From positions 1-50,640 of the forward strand of contig JAQWOV010000031.1 of the NCBI GenBank assembly GCA_029245675.1: a stretch of DNA of 50,640 nucleotides, in the 5' to 3' direction. Below the pieces are notes generated by a model, which saw nothing but the letters and a program-made list of their open reading frames with translations, ran no database searches and was not told the origin of the DNA. Positions 8,601 through 16,704 of the stretch are shown here, in pieces. The position numbers and the translations under genes are program-made. Every line of letters begins with the position of its first letter. Positions within the stretch are counted from its first letter, which is position 1. This stretch comes from Acidimicrobiales bacterium (GTDB lineage: Bacteria; Actinomycetota; Acidimicrobiia; Acidimicrobiales; MedAcidi-G1).

Positions 8601-10901
8601 ACTCCCTACTTGGATTCAGCTGGTAACACAGTTCATTTGCCAGGTGCAATGAGATATGAGGATCATGCAGAAATGGGCGGCACCAATAACACGGATTATA
8701 AGTGGGAAGCCAACCTGCCTTGCAAGGACAACAGTGGTGGCATAATTACGTGGCAAGCCGAGTTTGATTATTCAGATGCAACTTGGCCGACTGGTTTCAC
8801 CCCTGCTGGATACACCGTTCAGAATAATCCTGACAGTGTGAATACATTGGAGTTTGATTCGGATACAGAAATTTCAGCTGCAGTAAACTCCATGTCGTCA
8901 CCCTTTACTGTGAATTGTGACAGCAGTGTTCATCGAGCCGATGCAGGAGTGGTTGGAGACTACGTATTTACCCCGACCGCTACTGTCGATATTGATTGTG
9001 CGGCCGGAACGATTGTTGTGAATCTAGATAACAGTGCCTCTGATATTGATTCGAATTTTGTTGTCACTGTTTACACTGTCAGTCCGTCGGGAACAGTCAC
9101 TCACGTAACCGGACAGTCAGCATCACAGGTAGTTGCTGACGGGGCGGGCCCTACCGCTTATGGAACCGCAATCACGATCCCAGCGGCAGATACGTTGCTT
9201 TATCTTGTGATTGAAGGACAAGGTTCTTTAAATGGTGTTGTCAATGCAACTGATTACAGCGAAGTGATTTTGAATCAGTCCGCCAATGACGCGATCAACG
9301 TTTTGTGTGTTCAGGTTGAAGCAGAAATCAATTGTGCAGGCGACGGCGTTTCAGTAGTTCTGGACAATACTGAGTCAAATCAGATATCGAATTTCACTAT
9401 TACACCAATTGTGAATGGCGTGAACCAAACATCAATCACTAAAGCTGTTCCAGCAGCTGGAACTGTCACGTTAACCAACGCGGATTTAAATATTCCAGAG
9501 GACTCTAAATGGGGAGTTACTTGGCAAGTCGCTGGCGCTACTGCTGGAAGCTTCGGGCCTTATCGGATTCCAGAATCGGCTACAGACGATATGACGTTGG
9601 ACTGTGTGGAACCTGTTTTCGCACCAACAATTAGTGGAACCATTGCCTGTGTATCGAATGATGTGGTCTCTGTTACGTTCACGGTAGATAACTCTAATTC
9701 CACGCTTACAACAAATAATTCTGATCCAGCGACCGATGGGAACACGGTAAAAATCACCAGTGTCGCCGGAGGCATAATTGTATTTAATCTGAATCGAACC
9801 AATGTTGTTCCGGGTGCCACGTATACCGAAACTCTTACTGTGGATGAAGGTAAACCAATCATGGTTAGTGTTCATTCTCTAAACGATGTTTTTGGAGCTG
9901 CGCTCGCGTTTCCGGTAACAACATGTCCGGATTTTTCTCCTTCAACTTCTATGACGTTTGCATGTGGTGTAGATAACGATGCTGCGGTGAGTTTCACAGT
10001 GAATAACAGTGATTCTGAAGTAGACGTTCAGTACATGCTTGTAGCGATTGATTTCGATGGAAATGAACAAACAGTTATGGACTGGGATACTCTTCCTGCC
10101 GGCTGGGATAAAGAAATCTCCATCACAGCGGATGTCGAAAAACGAATGGACTATAAGGTTCGGATCAAATCACTTCATGCAGACCAGTCTGCGTGGAGTG
10201 CCGTAACTGAATCCGTGTATACAGATTGTGAAGGTCAGCCAACTACTTTTGATCCAACAATTTCTCTTGTCGCTCAATGTGGCGCTGATCCGAAAATTGT
10301 TGAGTTATATCTTGATAATTCAAGATCAGATTTTCATGCGAATTTCCAAGTAGATGTTTTTGACGGCTCAACTACTTCAGCTCCAAAACTTGATTCTCTT
10401 TCTACTACTCAAAAGGTAGGAGAAGGATCTCTTGATTATTACGCGGTAGAAATTCCTATTCCTGACCCTGGCAAAATGATCAGTATTGAAATATTGGCTA
10501 CCGCCTTAAATACTGGTGGGGAAACAATTACTGCTTCCAAAGTTATTGAATCCACAATGGCGATTAGTTGTCCTTACGGATTTAATTTTGGTTTAACAAC
10601 TGCGCCAAATTGTGGGTCTGAATCCATAAACATGGTTCTAAATAACGAAAAATCTGCTTGGAATTCCTTGGGAACACTAGTGCTCTATATTGATGGGGAA
10701 CTATCCAATACCAAAGAAGTTCTCATTGATGCTGGTGAACAAAAGGCTATAAATTTCCAAGTCAGCAATGGTCAAGAATGGTCTGTAGTTTGGTCTCTTT
10801 CCGTATCAGGAACCACCTACTATTCAGCAGAAACTGAGCCAAGAGTATTTGCTCCTTCTCCTGCTTCTTCCTGTCCAGAAATGCCATTACCTACCGGCTA
10901 G
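5646..10901 (+). CDS. Giant secreted protein with Cys-anchored beta-type repeats
   Basis: A 1751-residue protein starts at the ATG overlapping the upstream stop (TAATG). The N-terminus has a hydrophobic stretch (about residues 15-33, FFGILAVAVAATLLVV) ending near an AGA site, consistent with a signal peptide or anchor. Residues about 60-400 and 640-930 read like beta-propeller or large beta-sheet segments. A DFNKDGNRTAVEAG segment near residue 955 resembles the SdrD B-like calcium-binding fold. At least eight repeats have a Cys followed by a V..L/V-D/N-N-x-x-S strand: two at about nt 6900 and 7300, and six in tandem from about 8970. The protein ends in MPLPTG with no following membrane segment or basic tail, so it is not a normal sortase substrate. 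No enzyme domain is evident. Position and coupling suggest that it works with the upstream membrane protein at the cell surface. An overall family was not recognised. Confidence 0.8.
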   Translation: MMLNVNRFLQFQRNIFFGILAVAVAATLLVVIPQTTRTAGASVEDLPSDTGFTCSSEGRGGFPYQMMWANSTKQSKNLFNANGAVPSEVTALNINPDSHIHLQLARYNAATEKYDVVGTWAPALNGGLKNDNGETLLSANTFLKNNFQQVNGLAMDPYGNAYVAIQPAKGKGSAYYVQLIPPAEGELGTMRAIAELAGNPTNINAATYYETEAGHPKVVMGGNFFKSAPYNVLLYRAEGAALPLVQKEETRTGNDRGGPKDFSWIKEGISWTGSYSPGAGQSDVNGTQIYDLIALHPDSSGTTGTVFLGQAAGPSTAKISGVSIPAEAEAKKDTFGASYNFKLGDDKTYIYFTANKSGQMIQVELPDPNSDGNITITSGNSFDVTHIGKTAVTSDNDGAGCPYDPPPRLGSLVASTWPPDCNLADPDGKGSTFPISILNSEDNPQNVFITVKVNNVVVTGGQYFSSGSASNPTLDGTTKMSVPKQNPDGTQGELILTVDIEKDQTWSVEIKNPNDGNKILELIPSGGTLNTAACDGDFSEETIFNANHTVGTCNSVGDKYEIGVAINNSMSNVDATFRAIVAGVTQSLKTIPHGALSSQNASVQSITLTVSPNDQIVLEIGEIGETPTATTYHANDCVVAEEASIDPFPCSSPDVNGPIQVRVNEDSTAYAVVALDPSAGGFNTLWEMPFNWTSSDGNAANNYAHLNGTAIHPTTDEAYALLRFEDDRSYLIRFDDEKFEYVFKLPDYGTAGGWSNNGTFDDDGNFYYWTSGGAVAKITAAQINAQANLNHWDTTDATIPTLTPSLGASSMRGADLIAVTDDFGTGEKTYLIGIQPVSQVGGGVYVYDVAGNIITQFASFGFSDGSALPDEAYGAAYKVTDNNGAPGVFFSSNGGDTGTVVTLNLDSIDITDNSQKVTFSNAGSLPTSNSNDGMGCAVSILSVPLEFGDVYGYMWVDFNKDGNRTAVEAGTEPHVTGYDVTFTNVTPYLDSAGNTVHLPGAMRYEDHAEMGGTNNTDYKWEANLPCKDNSGGIITWQAEFDYSDATWPTGFTPAGYTVQNNPDSVNTLEFDSDTEISAAVNSMSSPFTVNCDSSVHRADAGVVGDYVFTPTATVDIDCAAGTIVVNLDNSASDIDSNFVVTVYTVSPSGTVTHVTGQSASQVVADGAGPTAYGTAITIPAADTLLYLVIEGQGSLNGVVNATDYSEVILNQSANDAINVLCVQVEAEINCAGDGVSVVLDNTESNQISNFTITPIVNGVNQTSITKAVPAAGTVTLTNADLNIPEDSKWGVTWQVAGATAGSFGPYRIPESATDDMTLDCVEPVFAPTISGTIACVSNDVVSVTFTVDNSNSTLTTNNSDPATDGNTVKITSVAGGIIVFNLNRTNVVPGATYTETLTVDEGKPIMVSVHSLNDVFGAALAFPVTTCPDFSPSTSMTFACGVDNDAAVSFTVNNSDSEVDVQYMLVAIDFDGNEQTVMDWDTLPAGWDKEISITADVEKRMDYKVRIKSLHADQSAWSAVTESVYTDCEGQPTTFDPTISLVAQCGADPKIVELYLDNSRSDFHANFQVDVFDGSTTSAPKLDSLSTTQKVGEGSLDYYAVEIPIPDPGKMISIEILATALNTGGETITASKVIESTMAISCPYGFNFGLTTAPNCGSESINMVLNNEKSAWNSLGTLVLYIDGELSNTKEVLIDAGEQKAINFQVSNGQEWSVVWSLSVSGTTYYSAETEPRVFAPSPASSCPEMPLPTG
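8965..10885 (+). repeat. Six tandem Cys-anchored repeats, about 100-110 residues each
   Basis: Units begin with IDCAAGTIVVNLDNS, INCAGDGVSVVLDN, IACVSNDVVSVTFTVDNS, FACGVDNDAAVSFTVNNS, AQCGADPKIVELYLDNS and PNCGSESINMVLNNEKS. Each carries one Cys near the start and an N-rich hydrophilic turn after the second strand. Two more distant copies occur near nt 6900 (PPDCNLADP) and 7300 (TCNSVGDKYEIGV). The pattern is typical of secreted beta sandwiches; no named family was recognised. Confidence 0.65.
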
Positions 10902-10914
10902 TTAAGTCATTTTG

Positions 10915-10954
10915 GTTGCTGGCTTCTTTCATAATCTGGATAGAAGCCAGCAAC
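10915..10954 (+). terminator. Perfect 13-bp hairpin after the giant-protein operon
   Basis: Arms GTTGCTGGCTTCT and AGAAGCCAGCAAC are perfectly complementary around a 14-base loop, 13 bases after the stop codon. There is no clear T-run after the stem, so it may be a Rho-assisted terminator or an mRNA 3'-end protector rather than a classical intrinsic terminator. Confidence 0.6.
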
Positions 10955-11037
10955 TAAACATGTAAGCCCGGCAATCAAATTTTCTGGCCTTTGATCTACA
11001 CTGAAATTAAGAACGCTTAATTTAGTTGGGAGTGCAA

Positions 11038-11625
11038 ATGACTGATCTAGTTGAACCTCCAAGGGCTTCCTTTACTTCTTTTGAAGAGTCAACCAAAGAT
11101 GACTGGTCGTTGATTATGTCACAACGCGGTGAACTTGAAGGCAGTCTCCCGGATCGAATACTTGAACAAATGGAGCATCTTCGGAATGATTACGGCGGAT
11201 TTCCTGTTAATCGCCTTGAACATAGTGTCCAAACCGCTACTCGAGCTGAGAAAGATGGACGCGATGACGAGTACGTCCTCTGTGCGTTACTTCATGATGT
11301 CGGCGACCCGTTAGCTCCTTTTAACCATCCTGAAATTGCTGCTGCGATTGTTAAGCCCTTTGTTTCTGAAGCTAATCATTGGATGGTTGAACACCATGGG
11401 ATTTTTCAGGGCTACTACTTTTGGCACCATATAGGTTTGAATCGAAACACTCGTGATCGTTTCAGTAATCATCAGTATTACGACAGATGCGAAGAGTTCT
11501 GTGCGGAATATGATGGCCCTGCTTTTGATCCAAATTATCAATCCAATCCGATTGAGCATTATGAGCCACTAATTCGAGATTTCTTTGGCAGCGGTCTAAG
11601 GAATCGGAAAAAATCTGAATCATGA
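11038..11625 (+). CDS. HD-domain metal-dependent protein (phosphohydrolase / PhnZ-MIOX-like)
   Basis: A 195-residue protein. ATG 11038 is preferred over the in-frame TTG at 11026 because GGGAG sits six bases upstream of it. The HD signature is visible as LEH (His62), then LLHD (His86, Asp87) and a following VEHHG block, which would bind one or two metal ions. Such proteins hydrolyse nucleotides or phosphate esters; a subset (PhnZ, myo-inositol oxygenase) are di-iron oxygenases and share the EH...LLHD spacing. The stop overlaps the start of dcd by four bases (ATGA), so the two are probably translated together. This favours a nucleotide-related role, by inference. The exact substrate cannot be read from the sequence. 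Confidence 0.75.
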   Translation: MTDLVEPPRASFTSFEESTKDDWSLIMSQRGELEGSLPDRILEQMEHLRNDYGGFPVNRLEHSVQTATRAEKDGRDDEYVLCALLHDVGDPLAPFNHPEIAAAIVKPFVSEANHWMVEHHGIFQGYYFWHHIGLNRNTRDRFSNHQYYDRCEEFCAEYDGPAFDPNYQSNPIEHYEPLIRDFFGSGLRNRKKSES

Positions 11626-12182
11626 TTCTTTCTGATCGATCTATTCGAGAAGCAGTTGCTGCTGGCCGTATCATTATTGATCCATTTGATGATGCTTGTG
11701 TTCAACCGTCATCAGTTGATTTGCATCTCGATCCTCGATTTTTAGTTTTCCGAAATCACACGATGGGGCTTATTGATGTTCGTAAAGACCTCTCTGAACT
11801 CACTGAAGAGGTTTCATTCAGTGAGGACAACCCTTTTATTTTGCATCCAGGTGAATTTGTTCTTGGTTCGACTTCGGAAAGGGTTGCCATCCCTGATGAT
11901 TTAGTTGCCCGGTTAGAAGGTAAATCAAGTCTGGGACGACTCGGGCTTCTTATCCACTCAACTGCCGGTTATGTTGACGCCGGCTGGGATGGTCAATTGA
12001 CTCTAGAGTTATCAAATGTTGCAAGCCTGCCGATCACTTTGTATCCCGGTATGAAGATTGGACAGATTTCTTTTGTTCAGATGACAACAGCCGCTGATAA
12101 CCCTTATGGCTCAAGTAAATTGGGTTCAAAATATAGAGGCCAGGAAGGTCCTCGTCCAAGCAGGTACTGGGAAAACTTTTAA
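11622..12182 (+). CDS. dcd: dCTP deaminase, probably bifunctional (dUMP-forming)
   Basis: A 186-residue protein of the usual family length, converting dCTP to dUTP and, in the bifunctional form, on to dUMP for thymidylate synthesis. Visible blocks are VQPSSVDLHLD, LHPGEFVLGST, the catalytic RLEGKSSLGRLGL segment with its Glu, HSTAGYVDAGWDG, and the C-terminal PYGSS/SKYRGQ/GPRPSRYW segments. The HSTAG motif and overall wording closely resemble the Mycobacterium enzyme known to be bifunctional, so EC 3.5.4.30 activity is likely. It is translationally coupled to the HD-domain gene upstream and converges with the EtfD-like gene 16 bases downstream. Confidence 0.93.
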   Translation: MILSDRSIREAVAAGRIIIDPFDDACVQPSSVDLHLDPRFLVFRNHTMGLIDVRKDLSELTEEVSFSEDNPFILHPGEFVLGSTSERVAIPDDLVARLEGKSSLGRLGLLIHSTAGYVDAGWDGQLTLELSNVASLPITLYPGMKIGQISFVQMTTAADNPYGSSKLGSKYRGQEGPRPSRYWENF

Positions 12183-12198
12183 ACTTACTCTGTCCCTG

Positions 12199-14403
12199 TT
12201 ATTTTTCTCCAGCTTCAAGAGCATCTAGAACATGTAGAGAGATGTCACCTACTTTTACTTCGGTTTCTTCTACACCTTCACCTTTTACTCCATCATCAAG
12301 CATTACGTAACAAAACGGGCAGGCAGTAGCAATACGGGTGGCACCTGTAGCAAGAAGCTCTTGAGAACGTTCAACATTAATATTTTTCCCAGTATCTTCT
12401 TCCATCCACATGCGAGCCCCGCCAGCTCCACAACACATTCCTTCTGTGCCTTGCCGTTCAGCTTCTACAACTTCGATTCCGCCAAGTGAACCTATGACAT
12501 TACGCGGGGCTTTATACACGTCGTTATGTCGACCGAGATAGCAAGAATCGTGATAAACAATGCGTTCTTCTAAACGCGCATTTGAAACGTCAAGTTTCCC
12601 CTCATCAATTAACCATTCAAGCAACTGGCTGTGATGCACAACTTCATAATGTCCGCCAAGTTGCGGGTACTCATTTGCCAACGTGTTAAAGCAATGTGGG
12701 CATTGTGTAACAATCTTTTTTACGCCCATTTCATTGAGCGTTTCAATATTTTGCATTGCCAGCATTTGGAAAATGTATTCGTTTCCGGAACGACGAGCTG
12801 AATCTCCCGTGCACATTTCTGATGGGCCGAGTATCGAAAATGAGACATCAGCACGTTGCATTAGTTGAGCCATGGCTCGTGATACTTTCTTATTTTTGTC
12901 ATCAAAAGCTCCTGCGCATCCAACCCAGTAAAGGAACTCGGAATCAAATGGATCTCCACCGTCAAGAACTTGAATGCCTTCAAGATCACCAATCCATTCG
13001 GCTCTGTCGCTTTGAGAAAGACCCCATGGATTGCCAGAATTTTCCATTGATCGGAATGCTGCACCTAGTTCAGATGGGAAATCTGATTCCATCAGTGTCA
13101 AGTATCGACGCATGTCAAGAATTTTGTCAAGAATTTCAATATTTACTGGACATATTTCATCGCAAGCTCGACAACTTGTACATGCCCAAAGTTCCTCACC
13201 AGTAACTCTTTCAAACATTGAGTTTGCCGAGATTGTTATCTCCGCTTCAACACCTAATGGCGGCGAAACAACTGGGTCGCCGGTAGCGGCCATGACTTCA
13301 CCAGTTTTTAGAACAATTTCACGTGGATCTAAAGATTTTCCTGTGGCATGGGCTGGGCAAACGCTGGTACAGCGTCCACACATGGTGCAGGAATCAGTAT
13401 CTAGTAACTGTTTCCAAGTGAAGTCTTCAATGGTTGAAGCACCAAATGTTTCTAATTCGGTTTCCATAAGATTCGGCATTGCCCTCATTGCACCTTTTGG
13501 ACGCTCTCGATCTTTGAGATACATGTTTAAAGGTGAAGTAAACATATGTCGAAGCATCGTGATTGGTAGCAAAGCGAGGAAAGCCATAAAGGAAACAACG
13601 TGAGCTATCCACCATGCCTGATGCCATCCATGAATTGTGTTAGCAAAAAAATCAATGTCGTCTATCCATAAGGAAAGTGGATAGCCGATAATTGACCAAT
13701 TTTCAGCTTCCGTTCCTGTTCCATTGAGTGACTGCATTGCAATACGAAATGCTTCAGCCCCTAAACCGGTGATACCTAAAATGAAAAGAATAAATAGTCC
13801 TGCAGCATGTTCAGGTTTTGATTTAATTCGAATGCGGTAGGGGCGAAATTTTCGGGGTCCGTAACGTCTAAGAATTGCCCAACCGACTCCAATAAGAAAT
13901 AGGACGCCAGCGACATCCCCTACCAGCGTGTATGCCCGATATACGTCTCCGTGAAGAAATTTTAAACTTTCAGGAACTTGATGGTTTATTTCTAAAACGG
14001 TTGTTACCGCTAAAAGAATTAGGAATGGGAAATAAATAAGTGAGTGCATAACTCCTGCTGCGGGTTCTCGCAGAAGAGTTTTCATATAAACACCGGCTCG
14101 AAAATCTTCAAACCGTTTTTTAGCATTCTTGCTTTTAGTGGCACGATTATCAGGAGCGCCTCTTTCCCAATTTTTCATCCGATTTGCGAAAAGAATCGCT
14201 CCGTAAATAATGAGAGCGGGGATCACTGTGTAGAAAGCGACTTTTAATGCGCTAGGAACATTTCCAAAAACTTCTCGAGTGATATCTGAATCATCATGCC
14301 ATCCATTTATCCAGGAAGCGATACCAGAAATAACAGTTACTAAAGCAACCCCAACACCAAGCCCGATGACAGCATGATGAGAACGAAAATTATTTTTCCC
14401 CAT
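12199..14403 (-). CDS. Membrane Fe-S oxidoreductase, EtfD-like (ETF:menaquinone oxidoreductase candidate)
   Basis: A 734-residue protein. ATG at 14403 is chosen over the in-frame TTG at 14409 because AAGG lies just upstream of it. The N-terminal third has about five to six membrane helices resembling a nitrate-reductase gamma-type cytochrome b subunit. Then come two ferredoxin-type clusters (CTMCGRCTSVCP near residue 340 and CTSCRACDEICP near 410) and two CCG domains, seen as the CAGAFDD...CTGDSARR region and CYLGRH...MCCGAGGARMW. The arrangement matches actinobacterial Fe-S reductases such as EtfD (Rv0338c), which pass electrons from ETF during fatty-acid oxidation to menaquinone. Heterodisulfide-reductase D-like and GlpC-like proteins share the modules. 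No etfAB gene is in this window, so the ETF role is inference. Divergent from amt. Confidence 0.8.
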   Translation of the reverse strand: MGKNNFRSHHAVIGLGVGVALVTVISGIASWINGWHDDSDITREVFGNVPSALKVAFYTVIPALIIYGAILFANRMKNWERGAPDNRATKSKNAKKRFEDFRAGVYMKTLLREPAAGVMHSLIYFPFLILLAVTTVLEINHQVPESLKFLHGDVYRAYTLVGDVAGVLFLIGVGWAILRRYGPRKFRPYRIRIKSKPEHAAGLFILFILGITGLGAEAFRIAMQSLNGTGTEAENWSIIGYPLSLWIDDIDFFANTIHGWHQAWWIAHVVSFMAFLALLPITMLRHMFTSPLNMYLKDRERPKGAMRAMPNLMETELETFGASTIEDFTWKQLLDTDSCTMCGRCTSVCPAHATGKSLDPREIVLKTGEVMAATGDPVVSPPLGVEAEITISANSMFERVTGEELWACTSCRACDEICPVNIEILDKILDMRRYLTLMESDFPSELGAAFRSMENSGNPWGLSQSDRAEWIGDLEGIQVLDGGDPFDSEFLYWVGCAGAFDDKNKKVSRAMAQLMQRADVSFSILGPSEMCTGDSARRSGNEYIFQMLAMQNIETLNEMGVKKIVTQCPHCFNTLANEYPQLGGHYEVVHHSQLLEWLIDEGKLDVSNARLEERIVYHDSCYLGRHNDVYKAPRNVIGSLGGIEVVEAERQGTEGMCCGAGGARMWMEEDTGKNINVERSQELLATGATRIATACPFCYVMLDDGVKGEGVEETEVKVGDISLHVLDALEAGEK

Positions 14404-14463
14404 GGACAAACCTTATCGTCCTAAACCAAAGAGTGAAAAGACCATCGGATTTGTCGTTTCCTT

Positions 14464-14490
14464 GTCATGTGCATGAAACAGTTTGGAAAC
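14464..14490 (+). promoter_or_regulatory. GlnR-like operator upstream of amt
   Basis: GTCAT, GAAAC and GAAAC are separated by exactly six bases each (14464-14468, 14475-14479, 14486-14490), followed at 14491 by GTAAC. This matches the spacing and half-site content of the actinobacterial GlnR box (gTnAc-n6-GaAAc). It lies about 50 bases upstream of the amt start in the divergent etfD/amt gap. Ammonium transporter genes are classic GlnR targets; binding here is predicted, not shown. Confidence 0.5.
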
Positions 14491-14541
14491 GTAACGCCCA
14501 TATCTTTTAAAAAACTGGCATCCATCTGAAAGGCAACAATC

Positions 14542-15924
14542 ATGACTCATGTAGTTACATGCATAAGCAAAAGAAAAATTTTCTTAGGGCTATTTGGGGT
14601 AGTTGCTGCTTTGTTTATTTCTACTTCACCAGCTGCGGCAGCAGAAATTACTCCCAGTGACAACAATGCGTTACTTACAAGCATGTGGCTCATTGTCGCA
14701 GGATGTCTCGTTTTTTTAATGCAAGCCGGTTTTGCTCTTGTTGAAGCAGGTCTGACACGGGCGAAAAATATAGGGAACATAATGGCAAAAAATCTTGCTG
14801 ATATGGCCATAGGTGCTATCGCTTTTTGGGCGTGTGGTTTTGGATTGGCATTCGGAGCTGACTCAGGAAATTTTTTAGGAACCGACAAATTTTTCTTGTC
14901 CGGAATGTCTGAATCATTCCTTGATGGAGGTGATGTGTTACAAACCCCATCGTTTTTCTTCTTTCAAGTCGTTTTTGCTGCAACAGCAGTAACGATCGCT
15001 TCAGGAGCTATGGCTGAAAGAACGAAATTCTCTGCCTACCTAATTTTTAGCGCAGTGATGTCTGGATTTATCTATCCAATAGTTGTCCATATGTTCTGGC
15101 AAGGCGATGGTTTACTAAGTGACTTGAATATAGGTGATGCCAGATTTAGTGACTTTGCGGGATCAACTATCGTCCACAGCGCAGGTGGATGGGCGGCCCT
15201 TATGGGAGCTGTATTCTTAGGCCCACGATTAGGAAAATATGCTTCAGACGGGACTCCTCGAGCAATACCAGGCCACAACATCGGTTACGTAACAATTGGT
15301 GTTTTCATTTTATGGTTCGGATGGTTCGGCTTTAATGCCGGCTCTGAATTAGCTATGGATGAATGGGTAGCACATGCCATCATGACAACACTGTTAGCTG
15401 CTTCTGCTGGTGTGATGGGATCAGGTTTAGTGATCTGGAAAAAAACTGGCTCTCTAGATATAGGAATGGCCGGAAATGGGGCTTTAGCTGGACTAGTTAG
15501 TATCACCGCTGGGACAGGAGCCATGAACTTTCTGGGAGCAGTTATTTCCGGATTCATCGGTGGAATAATTGTTGTCTATTCAGTAATCATGATTGAAAGA
15601 AAGGGTATCGATGACCCTGTAGGAGCTATATCTGTTCATGGAGTTTGTGGCGTATGGGGAACTCTTGCTGTGGGTTTGTTTGCTCGATACGACGATGCAT
15701 TTCTTGGAAGAGACAATGCCGGGTTGTTTTATGGAGGGGGTTTTGAACAACTACTTGTTCAAGGAATAGGTTCTTTAATTGTTGCTGCTTGGGTAATCGG
15801 AACTTCAGCAATACTTTTTAAAGCCATCAAATCCACTATTGGATTACGTGTCTCAGCAGCGGAAGAACGAGAAGGCTTGGATCTCGCCGAACATGGCTCA
15901 CCGGGTTACGGGCCAATTGACTAA
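14542..15924 (+). CDS. amt: Ammonium transporter (Amt/MEP/Rh family)
   Basis: A 460-residue polytopic membrane protein that carries ammonium into the cell. It has an N-terminal signal-like segment ending at SPAAAAE, then about eleven hydrophobic helices. The Amt signature DFAGSTIVHSAGGWAALMGA and the second pore histidine in the VHGVCGVWG block are present, giving the twin-His pore. The C-terminal tail (residues about 435-460, EREGLDLAEHGSPGYGP) fits the cytoplasmic regulatory tail of Amt proteins. No glnK/glnB or glnD follows; the next gene, gpmA, is convergent, so PII control must be encoded elsewhere. A GlnR-like box upstream suggests induction under nitrogen limitation. Confidence 0.95.
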   Translation: MTHVVTCISKRKIFLGLFGVVAALFISTSPAAAAEITPSDNNALLTSMWLIVAGCLVFLMQAGFALVEAGLTRAKNIGNIMAKNLADMAIGAIAFWACGFGLAFGADSGNFLGTDKFFLSGMSESFLDGGDVLQTPSFFFFQVVFAATAVTIASGAMAERTKFSAYLIFSAVMSGFIYPIVVHMFWQGDGLLSDLNIGDARFSDFAGSTIVHSAGGWAALMGAVFLGPRLGKYASDGTPRAIPGHNIGYVTIGVFILWFGWFGFNAGSELAMDEWVAHAIMTTLLAASAGVMGSGLVIWKKTGSLDIGMAGNGALAGLVSITAGTGAMNFLGAVISGFIGGIIVVYSVIMIERKGIDDPVGAISVHGVCGVWGTLAVGLFARYDDAFLGRDNAGLFYGGGFEQLLVQGIGSLIVAAWVIGTSAILFKAIKSTIGLRVSAAEEREGLDLAEHGSPGYGPID

Positions 15925-15950
15925 TCAGAGTTACCTGCGTTTCAAAAGCA

Positions 15951-16661
15951 TTAACTAAGTAGGCGATGAAGCACTGGCAAAGTTTTTATTGGTTTCCCAT
16001 TTGTGTCTAGTTCATAAATTAATGGGATTCCGGTTGGAATATTAAGACCTGGTATTTCGTCTTCACTTATCGAATCAAGATATTTACATAAGGCGCGAAG
16101 GCTATTGCCGTGTGCGACAACAAACACAGTTTTTCCTCCACCTAACGAAGGAAAAATGTCCGTTTCCCAATAGGGGACAAGGCGTGCTACTACATCAGCT
16201 AAACATTCTGTTAATGGAATATCGGTAAGACCCTCATATTGCGGATCGTTATTTGGATTGAAAGGATTTTCTTCACTAATCGGCGGGGGAGGTGTGTTAT
16301 ATCCACGACGCCAGGCTTGAAATTGGTTGTCACCAAATTCTTTACGCACCGCGTCCTTATTCTTGCCTGTTAGATCTCCATAATGTCGTTCGTTTAGACG
16401 CCAACTACGGTGAAAAACCATTTCTTGACAACTCATTGCGCCTAAAAGAATGTCTGCTGTACGAATTGCCCTTTTTTGAAGTGAGGTGTAAGTAACGTCT
16501 GGGAAAATTCCAGCTTCCTTTAGGAGCCGTCCTCCATTTAATGCCTCTTCCTCTCCTTGTTTTGTTAAATCGCAGTCGTACCATCCCGTAAATTGATTCG
16601 TAGCATTCCATTCAGATTGTCCATGTCGAACAAGAACTAATTTTGAAGCATTTGTACTCAT
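15951..16661 (-). CDS. gpmA: 2,3-bisphosphoglycerate-dependent phosphoglycerate mutase
   Basis: A 236-residue cytoplasmic glycolytic enzyme interconverting 3- and 2-phosphoglycerate. The catalytic RHGQSEWN motif has the phospho-accepting His13. NQFTGWYDCDLT, RRSWRLNERHYGDLTGKNK and the second catalytic His in VAHGNSLRALCKYLD are all present, and the length matches the dPGM family. The gene converges with amt (26-base gap) and is divergent from dnaK. No strong Shine-Dalgarno precedes the ATG at 16661. Confidence 0.95.
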   Translation of the reverse strand: MSTNASKLVLVRHGQSEWNATNQFTGWYDCDLTKQGEEEALNGGRLLKEAGIFPDVTYTSLQKRAIRTADILLGAMSCQEMVFHRSWRLNERHYGDLTGKNKDAVRKEFGDNQFQAWRRGYNTPPPPISEENPFNPNNDPQYEGLTDIPLTECLADVVARLVPYWETDIFPSLGGGKTVFVVAHGNSLRALCKYLDSISEDEIPGLNIPTGIPLIYELDTNGKPIKTLPVLHRLLS

Positions 16662-16704
16662 ATATGCAGTTCAGCACATATTTTATTAAAAAACCACTCC
16701 AGAA

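Noticed and set aside
12756-13603. Two plus-strand open frames inside the EtfD-like gene
   Set aside because: They are antisense to conserved Cys motifs of the Fe-S protein and have no recognisable domain.
15925-15950. Terminator between convergent amt and gpmA
   Set aside because: The 26-base gap has no clear stem or T-run.
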